From: Adineta vaga
Lineage: Eukaryota > Rotifera
Length of the DNA stretch: 64,000 bases
Assembly (NCBI GenBank): GCA_021613535.1
Contig: CP075495.1
Span: 9,114,001-9,178,000 of the forward strand
Direction: 5' to 3'
Shown: piece after piece, positions 40,101 through 53,869 of the stretch
How the letters are laid out: every line of letters begins with the position of its first letter
Position numbering within the stretch: the first letter of the stretch is position 1
Position numbers and translations under genes: made by a program
The notes under the pieces: model-generated
Seen by the model: the letters and a program-made list of their open reading frames with translations, nothing else
What the model was told of the DNA's origin: nothing
Database searches by the model: none

Positions 40101-43100
40101 GAAATGGTCATCTGACTTATTCGATATAAATAAATATCATACCTGGTTAGTTGTGGATGAATATCATTAAGTGCAGCTTGTTGTTGTTTTTGTTGCTGTT
40201 GTTCTTGCATTCGACGAAGTGCTTCACGTACAGGTGGTGTAGGACGACGACGAGGTCGTAAACGACGAAACATTTCAACAAGAATGGTACTTGGTAAGAA
40301 ACAAATTAATTCAACGATGATACCGATAGCAATCTAAATTAGTTTGAAAGAAAAATAAAGTTTTCACTAATAATTCTTCATTATATAGAAAAATAAAGAC
40401 CTGTTCTGGTGTGATATATAATGGTCCCATAGAGATTCCACCAGTTGTTTTAGTATTTGCATCTGCTTTTTGATCATAATACATTATATTCATCAACCTG
40501 AATACAAGAACAAATAGTAAATAGAATTCCATAGATTGTTTTCATTAAAATCGTTTTATTTAGATAAAGACATGTTTCAATCATGTACTTACATTGACAT
40601 GAGAAGTAATACGAAACAGCATGTACAACGTTGAGTACGTGTAAAACGAACTGATGGTGGACGTGAGAAAACTGAAAACCAAAGGTGACCATCGGACATT
40701 GAATGATATGTCTTTTTCGATAATAAATATGCGAATTCAGTTTTTTGTTCTTCACCTGCAACTGGAATCAATCGATCAATCTATATATATATATGCATAT
40801 AATTCTTCTATTAATTCTTTGTTCTCTCTTGATCTTACGACGCCTTCATCTTTTTCAACAGCCAGCCATTGTTGACAAATAAAATGATTTTTTTCCATGG
40901 TTTGTAAATTTCTCACGATAATATATTTCAGAAACCATGATGCTTTATTTCCTGAACCTGAATTATCATGCCAAACACGCATATAATTGAGTCGACCAAG
41001 TGATCTAGAAGGAAAACAAACACAAAATTAAAAATTAGAGAAAGTCAACAAGAATTTCAATTTTACTTTGGTACTGCCATAATAAATGAATCGATACCAC
41101 CACGTTGAAGAATTTTTCGTTCTGGATCGTCAAATGTCCGTACACCTGTTTCTTCATCATCACCAGATACAATAAAATGAACCTTAAGAGAAAAACAAAC
41201 AATAACAAGATGTATATATTGCTCTTCAATGCATAATAATCTAAATTTATTTACTTTTGAACTTGTTCCCGAATCTTTTCGTAGACCAGTAAAGACAATA
41301 ATTTGATAATAATATTTATCATTGAGAATATTATCGGGCAGTGGAGTAACACCAAGCTAGATAGTATGAAAAGGTACATTAAATTACAATTTATTATCTA
41401 TCTTACTTTTTCCACATCTTTTTTATCTTTACGTCGAGCATAGATCATAATTATTGTAAAGGCAACAGCAAGAAGTATTAATGTCATATAAATAGTAATA
41501 TTCTTCGTAAAATCAGCATTTGCAAAGACATAATTCCAGTTGATAGGTGCAGGTAAAACTACCCAACCACCGGCGAATGTTGTTAAATGATTTGTAAAAC
41601 ATTGAGTTTGAGTATGTGAAGTTTTTGAACCGACCTATATACAGTAAACAATATGCATATGATTTCAATTCTTCAAACGTAAAGTATAGAATCGCCTTAC
41701 GGTAACACCATCTCCTCTCCATTTAGAATTTGCATCAAGATAATAACATCCAGATGTATAAACACGAATGTAGTAATTTTCTGTAAAATTTACTGAATTA
41801 TCTGTTACTGGAACAGTTGAATTACCAAAACTTGCATTATTTGGACAATATTGAGTAAATTCTGTCGGATTTAATTCACGAATACCAAACATGACCGATG
41901 TACGATTAGCTGTTTGAACATTGTTAAGAAAATATGTATATAAATAACCATCACTATCTGTATAGATTTTATCTAAAAAGGAGATGAGACAAAGTATTAA
42001 TTATGGACTTGAGAAGAATGAATATTTACCATTTGGACAGAATACTCGATGGCCATCTGTTTTATTGATGGAATTATTGAGTAGTGGAATACCATCGAAA
42101 CGATAGATAACGACGAAACCAAGTGCTGGATTATCTGATTTGAATTCGAATGTTGTCGATAATGTAATACTTGCTGATGGACCTGTTACATTAACATAGA
42201 ATAATGAAAATTGTCGGTTATTATTTCCTGTAGATGATGATATTGATCCTGTAACATTTTGTAATGCCATAGCTGGTAAGACAATGCTTGTATCACGTGG
42301 AATAATGATTTCAACTGGATCAAGAAGATTTTCAACTGATTTTCTTGTTCCCGAACCATCGATGAAATCTAATGTTACACTACGAGATACATTAATATTT
42401 GCTTCTGAACGTCCATTTGTGCCTGCGGTAGCTAAAGGTGTTACGATGGACTAAAACAAATTTTAATAATAGTAATCATAAAATAAGAATACGAATCAAA
42501 ATCAAGTTATACTTACATTGAGTATCATTGGATCTGAAGTAGAACATGATTGATTTTTATATAAGAAATCGCAGAAAGACATTGAAGGTAGAATCATTTG
42601 AGCTCCGGCAGCTTGTGATATAATGCTGGAACTTAAATTGCCTATAGTTTGTTTCGAAGTAATCATTGAAATAGCATCTGTACTTATAACATTTGTTTGT
42701 CCTATATTCAAATGTTGATTGAGAACTTGAACAACGGATGATAAGGCTTCATCAATTTGTCTTAGAACTTCATTTGAACCCTGTTGTTGATAATAAGTAT
42801 TTCGATTTTTTTGTATAGTTTCCATTGAAAAATCACTACCGTCAGCAAATAAATTTGGATTTGACCAGGCTGATTCAATATCTCCATCATAATCAGCGGG
42901 TAATGTATTTGCTCGATCATAATCCAAATTCAGAACAGTTCCACGACCTAACATTGGTGTATTAATAGACACAAGAATTTTACTTGCAACATCAGCAATC
43001 GAAGTTACTGCCATTTGAACATCTTCATATGAAACTGTATCAGCCATATCACTTAATGCATTGACTAATGCACTACATTTCGTTGCAGCAATTGTCTATT

Positions 43101-46100
43101 CATTAAGAAAAGAAGAAAAGGAAGTTGTTTTTTGGACCAAATCATTTTGTAATCAACTTACAGCGGCTTGTCGTGTTAATTCTGATGTTGATTCAGTTAG
43201 AACACTCATAGTTGATGCTTGAAGTTTAATACTATCAACATTAGTGATTGATAAATTACCGATGAATTGAATGGCATAATCTCGAACAACTGATTGAGTA
43301 TTGACTGCTGCTGTATATGTTGCTAAAGCTTCTGTACTATTAACAGATGAATTTGTTGTGCTCTAAAAGATTTTTTTTTTAAATTTATTTCTTCAGTATC
43401 GCTTTGTTCAAAAACAAAAACTAACCGCTGTTGAAGTTGTCGTTGTCGAAGACAATCCAGATGCTTTAAGAGTTGATGCAGTTAAACTTCCTAGATTGAG
43501 AAAAGTAAATTATATATCAAAATATGTTTTTTGTATTAAAAGATTTGTCTTCTAACCAGATGTTGCACTTTGCTGTAACGTTGAACTTTGTGTATTTAAT
43601 GTTTGCGATAAAGATTGAACCAATTGACTTGCTGTATTCTGATCACCAGCATAGAGAACTTGTTGAATTGCATCATTTGAGCCACCTTGTGTTGAAGATT
43701 GTTGAGATAATACTATGAAACTGTTTAATGCTGATTGATCAGGCATAACCTAGTACGATAATGTTTCGTGAGGAAAAAAAATTGAAATAGGATAGAAAAG
43801 ATCTTACAGTAATAGTTGAAAGATTATATGAAGCAATAGCTCCATAAATATCGCGAACTTCAGCCACTATTTGAACTACATAACTTGCATTTTGATTGCC
43901 AGCTGATAGATAAACATCCATTGTATTTAATGTTGTAAAACCAATAGAAGTTCGAGTAGCATTTGTCGATGAATAGGCTGAAATCAAAAGAATTCTTATT
44001 CATTCATATCAGTAAAGAAAAACATCTTCAAAAGATATTCGCACTAGAATTAGACAGATATTTAAAACTAAAAAAGAAGTATACATACTATAAAATGTAT
44101 AATCTTTGATACCATCTGCATCTACCCAATTTGAACATGTAATTCGAAACGTTGTCATTGTTGTACCATTTGTTCGATCCGTTGAACATGAACCATTTTG
44201 TGGCGGTGTATTGATTACAAAACGAACAGCACCTGTACCACTTGCAATACCATTATTTTTGGTGACAGTATAGATTGATTCAAATTTCCAATATGTGACG
44301 TATGGATTATTTGTAAATAATGCACTTGTTACTGTTAGATTTTTTGTTGTTCGACCTTTGAGAATAAAGAGGAAAAAAATATAGATATTTTTTCGTCAAG
44401 TAAGACTGATTAAACTTTTACCGTAGAACAACGTATTATCATATAAACTCATATTTGGAAGACTAATCCATTTAATATCAGTATTTGGATAACTAGTTTG
44501 AAAACCAAGATAAACATTCCATTGAATAACAATGTCAGTGACATTTTCACATGTAACACATTGTACGTCATTAGAGCTTGTGTCGTTGGATTGATACGTT
44601 GATATTCCGCATTTGGTAAACACATTTTAATAACACATCTAAAGAAAAGATTTTCCCGAGTTCATTTTTTGCTTAAATCTCAAAAAAAGATCCCATTATG
44701 TAAATATTCTTACTCGGCAGATATCAAGATTGATTCAATTGTTTGAACTTTTACTACGGCATAGCCAGTATATTGAAGTGTTAGATCATAGATATTTGTT
44801 AGAACAGCTTTGAATTCATATGATTGAAGCGCTGCTAGAGCTCGTGGTTGAATATAGAGAGTCGATTGATTATTATTAGGTCCATATTTAAATAGACTTG
44901 TGTTACCTAATTTTAAAAACAATCATGTAATCAATTCGTTATTTTTGGATACTCTTTTTTACTATGCAATAAATAACTTAAGGTATTATTTCTCCTATGA
45001 TAGATTTTTCAGTATGAAAGAGATCATTTCTATAAGATAATATCGTTTCATTCCGAATCGAACATACCAGGTGTGTCAAAGCATGATGGATTAACTAAAT
45101 CAACAGTAGTAGATTCAATTGTTAATTGTATTCCATTCATAGCTGGATATGAACCAACTCCATATACTCGACAATAATAATTAAACGTCCAGTTCTGAAG
45201 AAAAAAAATCTTATTCTTTGCAACCAAAATTCATATTAGAAAGTTACTCGAGGATCAAAATAATACGAATCCGGATCAAGAGAAAAAGCACCGGGTTGAA
45301 ATAAAATACTTTGTGTTACACCAGTAGTTATCATTGATGTACCATTTGCCAGTAGATTTACTCGAATATCCGATCGAACAATGGAAACATATGTATAACT
45401 TGATGATTGAAAATCGGGTACACTACTCATCGCAACAGTATGATTAAATAAATATATTCCAACAGGTAATGTTTGTGCTTTGATATAGATTTCGGATGTT
45501 TTTGATGAAGTTAACTGTGAAAGAATTTGAGTTAATACTGATGTTTGAGTACATTTTTCTGTTGCTGTATCACATAAATAAATACCCCATTGTTTTGTAT
45601 TATTTAATGATTTGGAACAATTCAGAGTTGTTTTTGTTGAAACAGAAAATGCTTCACTACGTTGAATACGACGTGGCCAACGTATAGTTGGATTATATAC
45701 GTCAAATTGAATTTGTGGTAAACTACATCCATCAGCTGTTGTTATAGGAAATGCTAAATATGCTCGAGCACTTGCTGCTGTCATTCGATTCCATGCATAA
45801 GCATATAACCAAGCACTTGTTCGATTAAATGTATGTGTAAATGAAACTGATGTATTATCAAAAGTAAATGGTAGAACAGAAGATGGACATGATTGTAAGA
45901 CTTGTGATAAATCTGTTGGTAATGCTGAACATGTTGATGTATCACCATAACAATCGATAGCACTATCCGAATATTTAACATATAAACATGATACAGATGA
46001 AAAATTTTGATAGACAGCAACAAATGGTTTTGGAACATTTTGACCGATCAAAATACCTTTATCACTAATCACTAAACCAGCAACTGCAGAAAGAATATAA

Positions 46101-49100
46101 ACATTCATTGAAGCCGATTGTACATATGATGGATTACGAGTTCGTACTTCGACAGTATAGAGACCATCCTAGGAAAACAAAATGAATATGAATGAACGAT
46201 AATTAGAATAGTTATCTGATATACTCGTAAAAGACTGTTTGATTCTAAATCAATGACTATACGGAATAGTGGTGTACCACTTGCGACACCCACAATATCT
46301 GATACATTTGTTGCTTGATAAATTCCTATTGTTTGACTGAAAATAGTAACTGAAGAACTGCTGAATATAACATCAAATGCTTCTGGAATACCACCTAGAG
46401 AAATAAAGAATAAATTGATTCGTACGACTTAACATTTGGAAAAAGAAGTTTGTTTTTTACTTGGATTACTCCATTTTACATAGACAACTAATTGACTTTG
46501 TTTAGGAACGAAATAACGTCCACTAGTCAACGTTAAATTGCATGTATCACTCAATGCACTAGTTAAAGTTGGTAACAGATAACAAGGAGAAATTTCATAA
46601 TTATTAAACGGTGCATTGATACCAATTTTAATAATTTGAGTTTTGAATGAAGCTTGATTATACACAGTGAAATTTACGAAAAATATACCGGGTGTCGTAA
46701 ATTTATAAGAATTAACATATGGGAGAGTAACATTTCGAACAGGTTGTGATGCTGCTGGACTTGAATCATTGAAATCAATAAAAAGCATTGAATTGGATGC
46801 CAATGGTGCACTTGTATCTTGCACATTTATTGGAAGTATAATGTCAGCTGGAAAAGAAGAATACTTGTTCTTTTTATGATATATATTTCAACTAGAAAAA
46901 ATGTTACCTCCACTATAAATCATTTGACTTAATATTCCAGTTACATTTGGAAACGTGACAGAGAATGATGAAACAGGATATTGAACAGTAATAGTGAAAT
47001 TTTTTACAACAGTATTGATTGGTCCATATGATGTAATCGTTAATAAATAAGTGCCAACTGCTGCATATCGATGTGTTCTTGTATCTGGTAGAGTAGGCAT
47101 CGAAGCTAGAAAGTTTGAATGTAATTTATAGTATACAAGAACGAAAATGAAATCCGATTAGACCCAATACCTGTTCGTGCGCCGGATAAAATCGTTCCAT
47201 CACCGAAATCCCATGTGAAATTAACTAGACCTGGATTTGTGTCAACAACGAAGACTGAAGCTTCGAATGGTGTAGTATTATTGTAAGCCCAATTTAAAGA
47301 GTTAATTGTATAGTAGACTTGTTGAAGAATTTGCGTAACGCGTACAACACAACTGATATTTATCGAATCGATACTATTGCTAACCTGTAGAATTGCTGTG
47401 TAGTTTCCTGAAACATAGAATATTAGAAATTGTTTTTTTTTTTTTCATCATACCTGCTGCACTATAAATAACATCAAGTCCGCTGGAACTTGTTGCTGGT
47501 GATGTAAAATAATTTAATGTTAATGAAAATGGTCCTCTAATATCTGATGGTTGATTAATTGCATCAGGTATAATCATAACTTGAGCATTTGAAGCCGGTT
47601 TAATTGATGTATTTGCTGCTTGAATAATAAATGAAGCAATACCACGAGTATCAGCAAAGCCAGCTGAACATTGAGTTGATGGTAATTGTAAAATAGTTGA
47701 TAATACAATAGATTTGACTGATGTCGATAAGATTACTGATATATATTTATAAACTGTACCGATAGCATTAGTGAATGCTGCTGTAATTGTTATTGTACCA
47801 GGAATTTCAAATGTATGATTTAATCCTGAACAACTACTCCAAACATTTACCGGATAATCACCTCCGTATTCACATACAACTGGATTATTTATAAGTGTAT
47901 CACCAAATGAGAATGTCACCATTATATTTGAACCTGATTCGACCGTATATTCAAATGCAATTGGACCTGGAAAGACTGTGCTGTTTTGTGATGCTCGTAT
48001 TTGTGCATTACCAATTGGTGAAACGACAGTGAATATATCCGTTAAGTTAACTGATGAAATGTAATTCCAGGCATAGATTTCAATAGTATAATTAGTTGAT
48101 TGTGTTTGACCACTAATCAAACTTGTTTGAACAAGATTGTATTGATCATCATAAGTATAATTGAGTTGTGTGCCATTGAAAAAAATTCGAAAGAATGGTC
48201 CTGTACCTTGAGCTATGGTGAAATTTAAACGAAAATTTGAGTTTTTAACAACACCACGTTGCTGTAGTTGAAGACCCATGATTGGATATTGAACATAATG
48301 TGTAAATGAATAAGTAACATTGCTCACAGTATTTTCACAACGAGCAAATATCTAAATAAGTCAATAGTTAATATAAAATTTATATCGGTAACCAAATCTG
48401 AATAATGTATATCATATATTTGCAAATAATCGTATTCTTTTAAGTTACTAATGGAATAGGCTTTTTATATCAGTAAACTAACATCATATCTCTTGATTAA
48501 CTCGATATCTATATATCATTCATAGTCGTAAAGATTTATTTCGATTACAATATTCATTCAATATGACTTACGGTATAAACTCCTGGATTAACATATTGAT
48601 GGCTAACATAACTTCCTGGTGTATAACCAGATGTATAAAAGTAAACATCTGTTGTTGATTGGTTTGTATCATAATTAATTCGACATGCATAATTACTACC
48701 TGTTAACATGTTTATCTTGAATCTTGCTACCTCTAATGGTTGTGATATTGAAACATTTGTAATATTAGCACCTTCTAATGTAAAATTTGTAATTGTATCT
48801 TGTACATTAATTGTTGTCGAATTTGATTTAAATGAAAGAAGATTTTGCGCTTGACACATTATGGTATATGTTCCAATTGTTGTAAATGACGTATTCATCA
48901 TATTTGTTGATGAATTAAAGGTGTTATTACCATTGATATACCATATAAAGAGCATTACAGTTGCATCTAGAATCATGCGATGATATGAAAATAAGTGTCA
49001 GAAGTATAATCAAACTTACTAGGTGGATAGACATTTGCAATGAATGATGTCATTACATTTACACTTGATGTTGATGGTCCAACAATTTCAACCCATTCAA

Positions 49101-51171
49101 TGCCATAGACAACCGGAAGAATAGTTGATGACGAAAATGATGTTACATTATTTTGTGTTACAGTACCTTGAACACTATAAGATCCTGGAGTGTAATATAA
49201 CATTGTAGGTGCAATTTGTACTGCTTGAATAATTGTTGCTTGAAGTAAATATCGATATGGAGTATTATTTGATGATAAACTACCAACATTACATGTTAAT
49301 GAAGTTGTAATTGATGGAGTAATACATCGATAATCTTGTGTTGAATCACTTGAAATTTCTTTTGCAATATATAGACCGTTAAATGCGAGGATATCTCCAA
49401 CCATTGCTGTTTGATTGCTCGTTAATGATGAATTGGCAATAATTTGTTGATAACCACTGCCTGACGTTGTTGTTGAAAAAGTAGCAATGATTTGAAATGG
49501 TGCACTAGAGTACAATGATTGTTGAAAACGTTGACTTACTGTTGCATTAACACATGTACGAGTTATTGTTGAATAAACACTGGTCGTACATTGTAAATTA
49601 TACGGACTAGCGCAATTACCACATGTATTTGTGTCATAACAATAGATCATTGGTGGTGTACATATACGACGTAGTAGCTAGAAATATATACAGAGATCAT
49701 AAGTATTTCTTTTTGAAAGAAAGTACTATTTTGATTACTAACATAGATATTGACAGTACCAGCTGCAGAACTATAAAATTGAACTGATGCAATTCGACCA
49801 GCTACTGTAATTAAACTTTGAGGTAAAATAGCAACATCACTCGATCCAAGTAGATTTGCTGATGCATCTACTGTTGGCTGATGTGTTACTGATGATGAAC
49901 CAAATGTATTGTAACATGCATCTATACGAGACAAGATATCATATCATTGAAAATAAGCTTTTCTTCTATCGAATGAATTTTACCTGGCATACGAACGTTT
50001 GAATGAGATCCGCTTGTTGTATTGTAATCAAAACTACCGGTTAAACCAGTACCACGAGCAGTTGTAAATACACATGAGACAGTTTTTTGTGTTGCTGTTA
50101 CATTGGGACATGTTATTGATACATCAAGTGCTGAAATTTGATCGGATACTTTGACAACCATGGCGGACATTTTTGGCTTCAAAATAAAAATATATAATAT
50201 ATAGATTAGTGAATATTGTTACTAGAAACAAAAGATTTTGTCAATTTGTGTGACATATTAGTTAATGACACTATGTTGAAACAAACTTAGTATTTCTTTC
50301 CAAACTTTAGAAAATTTTGAATAACGGAAAACATTTTGAGAAACAAATTAATGTAAGTTTTCTCTTACGCTCATTCCAGCTACTGATCGAGCAGCAACCG
50401 ATACTGAAAATTGTCCCGTTTTTGGAAAAACATGTGAAACAGTTGTTAGTGTATTGATTGTTCCAGCGAACCATCCCGTTTTTGTTCCATCACCAAAATC
50501 AACTTGATAATTAATGAAACTAACTGCACCTGCATAACCAAGATCAAATTGATAATTTTGATATACCATTAAACTCATTGCAGGTCCTCCACTAGTCAAA
50601 GCAATACTTGCTGACTAAGAATTCATAAAGAATCAAAGAAAATTCTTAGAAAAACAACATCTAAATATAAAACTTACATCAATAACTCCAATTGAAGCAT
50701 AGACTAGTTCATGATCAATATCACCACAATAAAGAGTGCTATCACCTGTACAGCTATCGACTTGACATGATGTTGTTGTAATATTCAATGATGCTATACT
50801 AGTTGATGATATACCACAAAAACATAACCGACCAGCAGATACACTGGCATAGTCATAGCCAGCTGATGAACATGCTTGCATACATGTTCCAGGTGTATTC
50901 GTATTGAAATCATAATTAGCTGGACTATATGGAAAGATGCGCGTTGGACGAGTAATCACTCCACAGCCCACCAGACCTAAAAACATCAAAGAATTAGTTT
51001 TCTTTCTTTTTTTCTTTTGTCTAACAACATTACTTTGTGATGCAACTGAAACTGCAGTTGTTTGTTGAATAACAGCAAACTAGAAATCAAAATGATACTT
51101 TCTTCGTCTTAACTCTACTCATAAACTATGCATACCGAGATCAGAACATGGATGAACCAAGTTCGATCCAT
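37194..51171 (-). CDS. Polycystin-1-like receptor-channel (WSC-PKD-REJ-GPS-PLAT-TRPP), 41 exons
   Basis: I followed 41 exons in phase from ATG 51171 to TAA 37194, coding about 3,660 residues. Order: signal peptide (about 1-22); WSC domain (exon 50976-50678, many cysteines, DYASVSAGRLCFCG); PKD domain (50614-50369, VDFGDGTKTGW); more PKD-like segments (WDFGDGTILSG, FSFGDTL); REJ-type region over about exons 14-20 (46168-43557); GAIN ending in a GPS with HLT (QCFTNHLTTFAGG, exon 41634-41407); first membrane pass ITIYMTLILLAVAF; PLAT (41356-40839, LNYMRVWHDNSGSG); further passes in exons 40780-39333; extracellular polycystin domain (38890-38420, WIDMQTRGVMIQMSLYNPN); and TRP-like channel passes (38357-37729 and 37668-37557). 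The tail is short and lysine-rich, with no obvious coiled coil. Polycystin-1 proteins act as surface receptors with polycystin-2-type partners. One frame break lies in exon 44638-44422. Confidence 0.93.
44626..44631 (-). other. Apparent 1-nt deletion in exon 17 of the polycystin-like gene
   Basis: The exon entered at 44638 from donor 44713 reads four intact codons in the entry frame. The following conserved REJ-like sequence (TKCGIS, then VQCVTCENV) is in another frame. The break sits in an A run (TTTT on the plus strand). One extra A would give an open, in-phase exon that also exits at the correct phase. A later acceptor at about 44573 (CACAAG) would also restore frame but would drop about 20 residues and has a poor pyrimidine tract. 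Confidence 0.7.
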
Positions 51172-52498
51172 AATTTTCTTTTTACACTTCGCACGTATAT
51201 CTTCCAACGAGAAAACAACCTATATCGAGTTGTTTCAAAAGTAAAATGCTCAATTCAAAATCTATTTCTCTCTACGTTTTTCTCTAATATTTTTTTTCAA
51301 GAAAAAAAATAGTGAGAAAAGCAATTAACTAAATATATTTTTCTCTTTTTTTTTTTGTTTTTTAAATATTCATTCTTTTAAGTAATTACAGTTGAAGAAA
51401 AAACGTTTATAAGTTTGAAAAAGTTTTCCAGAAAAAATATCGAGAATATTCTTCGAAAATAAGAAAAGAAATGCATTTGAAGGTGACAATTACGTTTAAA
51501 CAATAGACACTTTTTTTCTGAAGACCTAATGGCGTTCATCATTATTTTGTTTGAATTTCATACTTTAGAAGTGGAAGAAAGTAATTAATGATAATGTTCA
51601 ATAGTTTAAAAGCATTATATCTCCTTTTTGTAAGTGAAAAAAGAAAACTCGATGACGTCAATCAATGTTGGAGACTATTTAAATTTCAGAAGAATACAAG
51701 AGAAGTTTTTTAAACAATTTTAGAAGAGAAAACAAAACATAACTGTCTTAAAAATAATAAAACTAGACAAATGTCTGGAATAACATGAACTTAGATCTTT
51801 TTCAATCGATAGAAATTCGTCAGTTGACATTGAATAGGATCATTTTATTTAATTTTCTAATAGTTGGACTATTTATTTGTTTCTCTCAAATCGATTATTA
51901 TAATAATAAGAAACCTATTTGTATCGTAACTAGTTCTTGCTCTAATAAAGAAATATGAATTGTTATTTTTTTCATTTTGATGATTAGAACAAAAGAAAAA
52001 TCTATTTTGCGTTGGTGACGTCAATCAATGCTTCATGAAATTAGTTGTCAGAAATGATTTTGAAAAATGTAACATGTTTTATTGCTTTTGTTCTATGGGT
52101 GAAAAAATATCAGCAAATGCACTAACTACTTTTGATAATATTTTGAAAAAATCTTCTTTTATTGTATTGAATGATCATTATACATCATAATGAACCGAAG
52201 TAAAAGCTTTCATCATTCTACTAAAAGTATCAGATAATTAACTAAGAGCATTACACTTCTTTGGTTTTTGAAAAGCAAATAGAAATAATGGATGTATATC
52301 AGGCACGGGAAATAGAAGAAAAGAATATTTCAACAATCAAATTGAGTGTTGTTAAAAATATAAAATGAATAAACTCCATACATGTGATTATTAAACATTC
52401 ATCGATATAATTTGCAAAATTTCTTGATTTTTTTTTATTGTTCAAATACAAAAATCACACATAGACATTTGAAGAGGATTATTCTGTGTTTATTTTTT
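51172..52498. other. Gene-free stretch of about 1.3 kb
   Basis: Very AT-rich, with homopolymer runs and no convincing ORF. It is the presumed promoter of the polycystin-like gene plus the 3' flank of TMEM41B. Confidence 0.5.
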
Positions 52499-53458
52499 TT
52501 AATTTTGTTTTTTAAAAAACTTTTGAATTTTATCTTTAAAATAGATTGGAAGAAGTGATAGAATTGCACAAAAAGCGAGAATTAATATTGAACGCCATGA
52601 AAACACATCGGATGCTGATGACAACTGATGTAAAGTCTTTCCTGCTTGAATAAATAAGATCGATGGTAATGCAACACCCGCAAATGTACCGAGAAAAAAC
52701 GGTTTTAATGGTACATCAAGTATAGGTGAACATAGATTAATAAACCAATTTGGTAATATTGGTGTGATACGAAGAAAAATTATAAACCATAAAAGACTAT
52801 CTGCACGTGCTTGAACCTAGAAGAAAGAAAAAAACAGAATTATAGTTTTGATTGTCTTTATTTTGATTAATAAATCAAAAAAACCTTGCGTTGCCATTCG
52901 ATGATTCTTGTTCGAAAATATTTTAAAAGGATATGTCGACCAAATAATTTCGATAATAAATAACAGAAACTAGCACCTAATGATGAGCATAGACAGACAA
53001 GAAATAATGCCAATGGAAATGGATATAGAAATCCAGCGAGAATACTTAAAAATATCGAACCAGGTATCGCAAATGTTTGTAAACTAATTTGAAAATAAAG
53101 AACAAAGAATAGTTAGTCTTGAAATTATTATTTCTTTATATGAAAACTTACAAAATGTATGTTAGGAAGAAAGCGAGCATGATTATATATCGATGATGTT
53201 TACTATATTTATAAAGAAGATTTCCAAGAAGTTTTGCATCATCAATTGTTTTAGGAATTTTAAGTGCATCTTTCTCCGATCTAAATTGAAATTTTAGATT
53301 TGATTTGATAAGAAATTCTATACATACGGATCAATTTCAGGAAATAGAATGTAGATGAGTAATAAACTTAAAATCGATATAAGGAAGATTAAGCCAAGAA
53401 TGAGAAAATGACGACGTTGTACACGTTCGTTCTGTACAGGTATTGGAATATTAATCAT
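52499..53458 (-). CDS. TMEM41B: TMEM41B, VTT-domain ER lipid scramblase
   Basis: Four exons in phase: 53458-53328, 53280-53152, 53083-52885 and 52816-52499. Product 258 residues (human 291). An N-terminal membrane segment follows a short cytosolic start. The VTT/SNARE-associated core is very well conserved: YIFLQTFAIPGS, LAGFLYPFPLALFLVCLC, GASFCYLLSKLFGR, then FLRITPILPNWFINLCSP and VPLKPFFLGTFAGVA. The family acts in the ER in lipid scrambling, lipid mobilisation and autophagosome formation. The residue after GVA is Leu (GVALPS), where I recall Pro in vertebrates. The C-terminus is lysine-rich (KDKIQKFFKK), as in ER-resident homologs. Choice of TMEM41B over 41A rests on the core sequence. 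Confidence 0.9.
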
Positions 53459-53869
53459 CGGTATTCAATTAATAATCTAATTAACAGAGAATACTTTGTT
53501 ATTTTATTTTTATAAAATTCGAATACAAGTCAAATAATAAAAATCTTTCTTATTGTTACTTGAGAGGATGTCTTCCGATTCATGACACACTAATAATGTA
53601 TTGCGTGAGGACAAAGTGCTTGCAGAGAGAACAAATGGAAAAGATTTTCTTTAAATAAATCTCAGAATGACACGATGTGAAAATAAAGGATAATGTTAGT
53701 TAATCTAAGACTTACTTTAACTATTTTGACAAGAGATAAAGATAATTGAAGTATCTGAAAGAAAAAATGATTTTCATTTACTTAAAATAAGACTTTCCTT
53801 CTTTCTATTTATTCTAGACAAAATTGTACACAGAAAAAAATAAAATCATTGTTTTCTTCGGAAATGTGT
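53459..53869. other. Short spacer between guanylate cyclase and TMEM41B
   Basis: About 410 bp with no exon recognised. It holds the cyclase 3' UTR and the TMEM41B promoter, both on the minus strand. Confidence 0.5.

Noticed and set aside
37194-51171. Several adjacent receptor genes instead of one
   Set aside because: All junctions from WSC to channel keep phase, there is no internal promoter-like gap, and the domain order matches the polycystin-1 family.
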